From Metridium senile (taxonomy: Eukaryota > Cnidaria > Anthozoa > Actiniaria > Metridiidae): a stretch of DNA of 64,000 nt. A program made the translations under genes and the position numbers. Below, piece after piece: positions 56,296-64,000 of the stretch (position 1 is its first letter; the number at the start of each line of letters is the position of its first letter). Location of the stretch: the NCBI GenBank assembly GCA_949775045.1, contig OX459104.1, positions 16,828,226 through 16,892,225 on the forward strand, read 5' to 3'. The notes below the pieces were generated by a model, which searched no databases, was not told where the DNA came from, and saw nothing but the letters and a program-made list of their open reading frames with translations.

Positions 56296-57034
56296 ATGAG
56301 CCTGTTCACCTTTGAATGGCTGATAACAATCATCCCTGTATCAATAGTGATCATCATTGGTATCATCTGTTTGGTGTGTTTCTGTACAAGAGCATGTAGA
56401 TGCAAGCAAACGAACACTCAAACTGCGCCAGAGAATACTGATGGTCCGATACATGACCCAGGGGTTTATAATGAATCGTTTACACCAAACCAAGCGGTGT
56501 TTACTATACCGGGGTCTGCGTTTATGCCGTATAGTACTGGTGAGTTTAGCTGCAACTTCTTCGATCCTTTAAACCTTCTAATTTATTTCTCGCAATATGC
56601 CGTTCTTGTCCTTCCTTCCTTCCTTCCTTCCTTCCTTCCTTCCTTCCTTCCTTCCTTCCTTCCTTCCTTCCTTCCTTCCTTCCTTCCTTCCTTCCTTCCT
56701 TCCCCTTTTCTTTCTTAATTACTTTAACGTAAAATGTTATATTTTCCCTGCAGGACTACCAATCAACTACGTCATATCAACCACACAAGTCGTCACCATT
56801 ACTTCCGAAACAGACGACGAAGCAGAAGAAGCAGAAGACGTCAATGCAAGTACTATAGAACGAACACGGCGTTCTGAAGGACGTCGATACGATGACGGCG
56901 TTACGCTAGCGGTTAACACACTCCCGTCAGGACCACCACGATATGGGTCGTTATACTTTTGCCCTCCACCTGATTACGAGGAGGCACTCGAGATAGCTGA
57001 TTTAGATGAAGAACAAGTAACTCACTATGTGTAA
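56296..57034 (+). CDS. Single-pass membrane protein with PPxY motif, 3' part (two exons)
   Basis: Exon to 56539 encodes a transmembrane helix (WLITIIPVSIVIIIGIICLV) followed by a Cys/basic juxtamembrane segment CFCTRACRCK. The donor is ACTG|GTGAGT (phase 1). Exon 56754-57034 follows a CTGCAG acceptor and continues in frame to TAA. The tail is acidic (ETDDEAEEAEDVN) and then has CPPPDYEEAL, a PPxY motif known to bind WW domains of NEDD4-family ligases. The architecture fits the Shisa/WBP1/VOPP1 type, in which a Cys-rich ectodomain lies in upstream exons. The 5' limit is uncertain: ATG 56296 could be the start, or an acceptor at 56299-56300 may join an unseen exon. The intron holds a (TTCC)n tract. 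Confidence 0.7.
56612..56705 (+). repeat. (TTCC)n microsatellite in intron
   Basis: About 23 pure TTCC units immediately upstream of the acceptor of the PPxY exon; it may act as an extended polypyrimidine tract. Confidence 0.95.
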
Positions 57035-57870
57035 CAACACGACACTCGCCTTCGACTCGGTATAGCTCATAGTTTGTCTTCCGTCCAATCGCTAGTAACT
57101 GCATGAGATAGCTGATTTAGACGAAGAACAAGTAACTCACTATGTATAAAAACCCAACACTCGCCTTTGACTCGGTATAGCTCATATTTTGTCTTCAGTC
57201 CAATCGCGTGGAAGTGTACAAGATAGCTGATAGATGACGAGCAAGACACTCATTGTGTATAGCAATAATAACATGTTTTGATATTTTACCATGTAGTTTT
57301 ACAACACTCGCCTTTGACTCGGTATGGCTCATATTTGTCTTCCGTCCAATCGCGAGGAAGTGTACAAGATAGCTGCTAGATGACGAGCAAGACACTCATT
57401 ATGTATAGCTAGCAATCGACATGTTTTGATATTTTAGCATGTAGTTTACGACACTCGTCTTCGACTCGGTAAAGCTCATATTTTGTCTTCTATTAAATCC
57501 ACTCGGTATGGCTCATAGTTTGTCTTCCGTCAAATTGCGAGGAACTTGAGATAGCCGATATAAGTCATGAACAAGTACTGCTTACTATAAAGCAAGATCA
57601 TATATTGCTACTTAGCATGTAGTTTAACTACACTCTCCTTCGACTCGGTATGGCTCATATTTTGTCTTCCGTTCCCTGAATTGCGAGGAACTGCTTGAGA
57701 TAGCTGATATAGGTGAAGAACAAGTAACTTACTATAAATTGAGATACTATATTGCTACTTAAGCATGTAGTTTAACTACACTCTCTTTGGATTCGATATG
57801 GCTCAATGCGCTTTTGTCTAAAGAACGATCGAGATTGCTGATCAAAATACACAATGTGTAGAACAAACTC
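57035..57870 (+). repeat. Tandem duplications of the PPxY gene's last codons plus 3' UTR
   Basis: The terminal coding block GAGATAGCTGATTTAGA starts at 56990 in the gene and recurs at about 57105, 57219, 57366, 57549, 57697 and 57831. Each copy is followed by ACACTCGCCTT(C/T)GACTCGGTA and TTTGTCTTCCGTCCAATC. The 57105 copy still reads EIADLDEEQVTHYV then stop; later copies are broken. Periods are 114-183 bp. Confidence 0.88.
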
Positions 57871-58124
57871 ACTATAATATTACTCTAAATACACTCGACT
57901 TAGCCTGAAGAACTGATGAAGAACTCGGAACTGGAGAATTACAAACATTGAACTTGAAGTCTATATGTGGCGGAGGCAGAATTCGCTGCAAAATGTATAT
58001 AGTTTTTAAAGAAGATAAAGAAAAAAACTAGAGAATCAAATATAGAAAGGTTTTATACTTAACAAAGTTGGTTTTATTAAATAAAATAACATTGTAATAT
58101 CAATTATTTGTTCTTGTTCATTTA

Positions 58125-58690
<566 letters not shown>

Positions 58691-58971
58691 ATATTACAAA
58701 CAATAATACATGCATAGAAACATACAACATTAAAATAGAGAAAATTCAGAGGAAACAAATACTATAAATGTTTAGACTTTGGTCATGTTGGTAGGGGGTA
58801 GTCTATTCGGCAAAGTTGTATTGGAAAATAATAGTATTGTTTTTATTCCCGTGGAGTTAGTTATTCAGTTGATTAACCTATCAGATGAATGTTGAATCCA
58901 GTGTCTTTCCTGCTTGGGTTGCCTGTGTATTCATAACGAACCCGCGCATCAGGGGTTTCGGTAGCCTGCGT

Positions 58972-59023
58972 GCAGCCGGTTTAATTATTACGGGTAATTA
59001 AACCGGCTGCACGCAGGCTAGGG
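58972..59023. repeat. Perfect 23-26-bp hairpin upstream of the astacin gene
   Basis: AGCCTGCGTGCAGCCGGTTT and its exact complement face each other around TTACGGG-type loop sequence, ending 157 bp before the astacin start codon. Whether it is a MITE or a regulatory structure cannot be told. Confidence 0.8.
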
Positions 59024-59179
59024 TTTCGGTTGACTGCGCAAAATAGCATTGCTTGGCGGGCTCCCTGTGGTGAGGTCTCAAAGGGGTCAGTCAAGCGGAT
59101 CAAATTATTCTCGGCGGTTATTCGAGCGGGTTACAAAAAAACAACGGTTTTGCACAGAGAAAAGTCACTCCAAATCAAC

Positions 59180-60762
59180 ATGCATCTCTCTGCTTTGATT
59201 GTGAGCGCTATTGTTGTCGTTTTAGAAGGGAAATCTCTACTTGGAGGTAAGTGTAAGATACTTAGCTTTCAATTGTTCGCTTGTTTTGCAGCCGTAGTTG
59301 ATCAGTTGATCAGTTGTATGAATTTGCTTGAGGCATTTTAGCAGCATTTAGTAAAGTATCTTGTTGTCACATTGTAAGTTGAAATAAAGCATACAATAAG
59401 TAAACAGAAGTTCTATTAATTATCAGTTGCTTGCTCTTTGCAAAGTTATATAATGTATAATGTGTGATTTTGTTCCTGTTGTTTGATTAACTATATATGT
59501 ATGGCGCACACTGCATACACACAGCTTACAACTAATAATGATGGGTTGGTATGTAATGTAAGGTAATGTGATGTGATGCATTGTAATGTAATGTAATGTA
59601 ATGTAACGTAATGTAATTTAATGTAATGTAATGTAATTTAATTTAATGTAATGTAATGTAATGTAATGTAATGTAATGTAATGTAATGTAATGTAATGTA
59701 ATGTAATGTAATGTAATGTAATGTAATGTGTGCTCATAACATCTAAATATTTCTTTTTTAATTTAATTCTCTATAATATAACAAAGCTAAAACTATTAAA
59801 ACCTTCCCAACTATACATTTAACATATATTTAACTATTATATTATAACAAATATACACCTAATTGCAAGAACGTTGTCCTGACTTTTGTAATGTAGTGAG
59901 AAAGGAATTAATTAAAAGACAAAAGAAGATCAATCAAGCTAAACTCTTTCTTTTGTTATTTCTTTCTTATTAAATTACTAATGTTCTTTTTTTCATGTGA
60001 CAACATTCTTGCAATTAGGTGTATATATACATACATGGAAATATGTTCACTTTATCCAACAATGTGTTGTCGGTTTGTGACATTTCGTGAACCCGCATTA
60101 CTTACATATTGACCACCAACCGTCACTATTGTCTTTTGGTTTACAAAAAGTAGAATTTCGTTCCGGTTCACTCTCGCAAACTCATGTTATCATCCATTCA
60201 TTTATTAAATAAATAAAGATTAAATAATTCAATAATTTATTGCCTCAGTAATAAATTAGAGTGCATTAAATCAAACCGTTGAATAATATTAAAGGCTGAT
60301 AAACTTAGTACACAGATTTAGTCACGCGTCACCAAAATTGTTAAAAGCCCGCCAAACTAACTGTCAAGCACCCTGCGAGCTCAGGTTGTTTTCTCTTACC
60401 TAGAACAACGACGTTCTAGGTAAGAGAAAGGAACCTTTGCTCGCAGGGTAACTGTCAATCAAATCAGCGGGGTTCCTCTAATCACGATCAACAAACATTT
60501 ACAAGAAAATAAGGCATCTTGTTGTTTCCCCCCGGAAATAACGAACAGTTTTCACGTGATTTCAAGTTTATGTGACGTCAACTAAAATAGTTATTAAAAT
60601 AGTTTGACTAAATGCACTCTAACTCATACATAAATTCATTTATTCATTCATTATCAATTGATCAATTTATTTATTCATATATTTATCAATTTATTTATTT
60701 ATTTATTCATTTATTTATTTATTTGTTTATTTATTTATTTATTCATTCATTCATTCATGCAT

Positions 60763-60829
<67 letters not shown>

Positions 60830-60878
60830 TCTATTTTTTTATTTGTTTATTTATTTATTTATTTGTTTATTTATTCAT

Positions 60879-60925
<47 letters not shown>

Positions 60926-61706
60926 TTTGTTTATTTATTTATTTATTTGTTTATTTATTTATTTATTTATTTATTTGTTTATTTGTTTATTTATTTATTT
61001 ATTTATTTTATTCTTACGTTCTGTATGACCTTATCAATCAATTTATCTATTAAAATGTGATGCACCTCCCTTCTGTAGACAGATTCCATTTCAATCACGT
61101 GATCTCCAAAAGAGGTGCAGTAAGGCGCATACGATTATTATGGCCAGAGGTAATTGGATACGACTACAAAGTTGTCAGTGTCAATATTCCATATACGGTA
61201 AAGAAAGGCTTTCTATGGTGGGGTGGCCTAGGTAAGTACATATACACCTATTCCAAAAATACTTGTGGTCACATATCATCCACTTCTAGTTGACCAAACC
61301 AATAAAACGACTACATGGACATTCAGCAATGAAGTATATACCGATTTCTTACAGCCTTACAGCATTACAGCCTTACACGACACCATGACATAGTGGCTAC
61401 GCATTCCCAGAATGCAGTAGCCACAAAAATGGTTGACGGAGTGAACGGTGATTGTACGACCGAAAGGAACTGTGGGTCTTAGATATTGATCATTTACGTA
61501 TCTTTGGTGACAGAAAACGAATTTACGACACAACGCCAGCCCCATATAGTAAAGAAGAGCTTAAAATTAATGAAATTGTGCTTAGCAATCCAGAAAACAC
61601 TATATAATGCGTTGTGTGCGCAACTACAATTCCTTTCGGTCGTGCAATCGCCGTTCATCGCATACTCTGTCAACCTTTTGTGAAATAAGAGTGAAATGAT
61701 TTGTGG

Positions 61707-61770
<64 letters not shown>

Positions 61771-63880
61771 TTTTTTTTTATTATTTTTTTTTTTATTATT
61801 ATTTTTTTTTTTGACATTCTGTTTTTTTAAAAGGTATTTTGCTTGTGAAGCGATTTTTTTTTCTTCTTTGCGTGTATTTCTTTCTTTCCTTTTACCTTCA
61901 ACGAATTTGTTTTACCCTCCCCACCCCATCACTTTTCTAATGGTCCGTCCCTTATTCATACAATAAGTGCAAATTAAAAAATGGCGGGGAGAACAGTGAA
62001 AGGGACAAATGCTATAGGTTGTGTTATAGCCGTTCGCTGGGGGTTACTTCGACAAACACTTTTTTTTAATTCAATCGAATGTGATAGAGCGCAAACACTT
62101 AATCCGTGAAATAAAATATATTTTTTACTGTCTTATAGTTATTATTTAATGACTATTAGTGACTATTTTAGACAAGTAAAGCTGTAATGAAGTATTGTCT
62201 CCTTTGTATTTGCCTTTTTTTAGACTGTTCTAGTTTTTTATACGCCAGCAAGAAATTTTCTTTCGCTTATAACTTTACTAGCTTTTATTAGCAAAACTTA
62301 ACAGATAATCAGATATACAGGGTACTAAGTACTGTAAATTCAAGTTTAAAAACAGATTTTGGGGTTGGATTTCACTCTTACTAGTGTCAATTCTCAAGTG
62401 CAATTGCTAATTAGTCAATTTCGTAATATATTCAACTGATGCATGGCGAGAATTATTACGCAAGATTACTGACTTTTTTTATTATTTGACACAGATTTCC
62501 CATTGAACTTTCAGTATATAGCTTTAAAATATAATTCACAAAGGGATAACATAGTTTCTTTAATAATATTAAAAACTTCTAAAATAACACTTTAAAAAAA
62601 GCGTTATTTAACACAAGGTTTTATTATCTTACATCGGACATTTACATATGACGTACAATAAACCTTAACTTACACAAACTGTTAATCTTTATTAAACATT
62701 AAACATTGTTCTAAGAGATTTGAGATTTGCTATTGAAAGACTCGAGACTTGTGCTATTAAGAGAGACTTGTGCTAGACTCGAGTCTTGTGCGAAAAGATT
62801 CGAGTCTTGTGCAAAAAGATTCGAGACTTGTGCGGAAAGACTTGATATTTGTGCGAAAAGACTTGTGCCAAAAGACTTTTGTGCGAAAAGAGCGGATACC
62901 GAAGAAGTCGAAGACTAATGGCGGGTTTTCTGCTTTATCGTACGATCGATCCTCCTTAGGTAAACAATCAACTTCTTTCGGGAAGAGAACCATGAACAAC
63001 GCTGTCATCATCCTACACTGAGCCATACATCTCTGTACGAAACCATTTTTCATGAAATTACAGTCAAAATGCGAAAGTGACATGCCGAAATCTCCGTGTA
63101 TACTAAAAGTAAACACACCAAAATCTTCAGAATTTCATCGTCTAATCAAATCCGCGCGGGCTTTTCACTGTTAGCGCATGTGTTAATCGATTCACCGCAT
63201 TAAAGGAAGTACATAGTGGGCTCACAGCTGGTAAAAAGCAGTACTGATACTAGATGACAGTGAGTCGAACAAAACTTAAAAGTGACATGGGTTTTTTATT
63301 GATCTAGTTCATAATAAACACACCAAATTAAAGCTAAAACATTGAAGATTAATAAACCGTGCGGGCATTTTAACTTTTTCAGTTTTAAATATAAGAAATC
63401 CAGGTTTAAAAACTACTTCACAGTCATTTTCTTGTAATTTGGGCGAGACCGGAAATGACTCGGAGATCATAGTCGGTAATTGGATACTGACTATTTCTTA
63501 ACACATATTTTGCCATATGAGAGTGAAGTCATTTAACCCGTGAAATAGATATTAGACTAATACACCTTAGCAGTCTCTAATTCCATTGTTTTCTTTTGTG
63601 TCTATTTGACTAGTACACCTTGACTATTTAATTTTGTTTCACGGGTTAAATGTCTTCGCTCTAGTAACAATTTTTATTTTATTTCGCGGATTTAAAAGTG
63701 TTTGCGCTCTAGGTCATTTCAAGACAGAGAGTAATTATAGGTTTACTCTTATTTTTTAAAAGGCAGCAGCGATGAAAGGAAGATTCGAGAAGCAATGTCA
63801 GTCATCGAGAAACACACGTGTATACGGTTTATACCAAGGAAGAAACAACGTGACTATATCGAATTCTACAAAGATAAACG
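59180..63880 (+). CDS. Astacin-family zinc metalloprotease, first three exons (continues past window)
   Basis: Exons 59180-59246, 61079-61231 and 63763-63880 join in frame. Exon 1 encodes a signal peptide (MHLSALIVSAIVVVLEGKS). The exon 1-2 junction recreates LLGD, matching the FxGD pro-segment motif whose Asp blocks the zinc in pro-astacins. Exon 2 continues KRGAVRRIRLLWPE, with basic sites for pro-peptide removal, and reaches IPYTV, the conserved mature N-terminal strand. Exon 3 reads IREAMSVIEKHTCIRFIPRKKQRDYIEFY, the astacin helix and Cys that precede the active site. The HExxHxxGFxHE zinc motif should lie on the next exon, outside the window. The pro-segment is very short. It is a secreted endopeptidase, possibly acting in development, matrix turnover or digestion; downstream domains are unknown. 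Confidence 0.88.
59560..59732 (+). repeat. (ATGTA)n pentanucleotide repeat
   Basis: About 33 AATGT units with minor variants in intron 1 of the astacin gene. Confidence 0.95.
59855..60022. mobile_element. Small MITE with TATA/CACCTAATTGCAAGAA termini
   Basis: 24-bp inverted ends (ACACCTAATTGCAAGAA(C/T)GTTGTC) are flanked by TATA on both sides, the same border as the element at 10041. 168 bp, no ORF, in astacin intron 1. Confidence 0.8.
60370..60452. repeat. Hairpin with CTTACCTAGAAC arms
   Basis: The outer blocks CCTGCGAGC/GCTCGCAGG and inner blocks CTCTTACCTAGAAC/GTTCTAGGTAAGAG are inverted around AACGAC. Likely a minimal foldback element in the astacin intron. Confidence 0.75.
60645..61010 (+). 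repeat. (TTTA)n tract
   Basis: About 85 TTTA units with scattered TTTG and TTCA variants, ending 69 bp before the acceptor of astacin exon 2. Confidence 0.95.
61245..61692. mobile_element. MITE of the CACGACCGAAAGG family in astacin intron 2
   Basis: Begins TATA|CACCTATTCCAAAAATAC. The inner inverted arms GGTTGAC(G/A)GAGT ... TACGACCGAAAGG and CCTTTCGGTCGTGCAATC lie at 61432-61680. Related to 10041-10296 and 45010-45295. Confidence 0.65.
61705..61805 (+). repeat. (ATT)n / poly-T tract
   Basis: About 20 ATT units followed by T-rich sequence; possibly the tail of an old LINE insertion. Confidence 0.9.
61980..62220 (+). mobile_element. Single-unit remnant of the 51-bp element, beside a GTGAAAGGGAC MITE end
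   Basis: 62086-62120 carries TAGAGCGCAAACACTTAATC and CGTGAAATAAAAT, one repeat unit. 62135-62215 matches the satellite spacer start (GACAAGTAAAGCTGTAATGA). 61981-62020 is one end of the MITE family at 32183. No gene. Confidence 0.6.
62735..62900 (+). repeat. ~24-bp degenerate tandem repeat
   Basis: About seven units of GACTTGTGCGAAAAGATTCGA type. The overlapping frames on both strands do not resemble known proteins. Confidence 0.75.
63525..63720. repeat. Inverted modules shared with the 51- and 53-bp families
   Basis: AGTGAAGTCATTTAACCCG at 63526 and its complement ending near 63660 face each other. Between them are AGACTAATACACCTTAG and CTATTTGACTAGTACACC, as in the 53-bp array. 63680-63712 is a minus-strand GAGCGCAAACACTTTTAAATC unit. 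Confidence 0.65.
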
Positions 63881-64000
63881 GTAATACTGTGGAACCTCGC
63901 CTTACGGCCACCCGCTTAATACGGCCACCCCGTTATTGCGGCCAGTTTTTCAAGTCCCTACGAAATGCATGCCCATACATTTTCTATGAAATTTACCCGC

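Noticed and set aside
60612..61053. LFIYLFIY frames of 131-138 codons
   Set aside because: They are the translation of the TTTA microsatellite in the astacin intron.
62727..63116. Frames on both strands around 62.8-63.1 kb
   Set aside because: They depend on a 24-bp degenerate repeat and have no recognisable domain or splice signals, so they are not called as genes.

Overview
The window is eukaryotic, almost certainly from an invertebrate animal. It has spliced genes with GT/AG introns, AT-rich non-coding DNA, tRNA-derived SINE relics, a CR1/Jockey-type LINE, many palindromic MITE-like elements and very long micro- and minisatellites. The gene families seen (Ly6/three-finger plus EGF protein, Methuselah-like GPCR, astacin protease, PPxY membrane protein) and the repeat style suggest a cnidarian or another early-branching marine animal. 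That placement is inference; nothing in the window proves the phylum.

Layout. 1-6550 is a foldback element whose two arms are broken by four later insertions. 6963-7786 (+) holds the last two exons of a single-pass membrane protein. 7800-11030 is intergenic, with hairpins, tandem repeats and MITEs. 11030-22900 is a higher-order satellite: 51-bp repeat arrays alternate three times with a unique ~818-bp spacer. Spacer copy 1 is split by an apparently intact 4.8-kb DNA transposon (12771-17568) with 18-bp terminal inverted repeats, eight copies of a 14-bp subterminal motif and one 964-aa protein combining an RNase H-like transposase core with a C-terminal Ulp1/SENP-type cysteine protease. Spacer copies 2 and 3 are empty sites.

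23090-31454 (+) is a six-exon gene (3' end not found) for a secreted or membrane protein built as signal peptide, Ly6, EGF, Ly6, EGF. One intron carries a nearly pure 1.1-kb CCAGC pentamer repeat. 31455-37300 is mostly transposon remnants, SINEs and minisatellites. 37846-41291 (-) is a complete three-exon Methuselah-like (secretin-like, class B) GPCR of 578 aa. 42058-44900 is repeats. 45365-48130 (-) is a 5'-truncated LINE with an open reverse transcriptase frame. 49388-50203 (+) is a single-exon ORF of unknown function followed by a LINE-like tail.

50340-55930 holds a second copy of the 51-bp element family, a 53-bp array, a 2-kb array of 81-bp units and very short retroelement copies with clear target-site duplications. 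56296-57034 (+) encodes the membrane segment and PPxY tail of a Shisa/WBP1-like membrane protein. 59180-63880 (+) gives the first three exons of an astacin metalloprotease that runs off the window.

The genes do not form a pathway; they look like unrelated cell-surface or secreted proteins in a repeat-rich region. Two patterns recur. The two genes whose 3' ends are complete and checkable (the GPCR and the PPxY gene) each have tandem duplications of the last coding segment, stop codon included, just downstream. Short mobile modules, some with defined target duplications, recur across the whole 64 kb.
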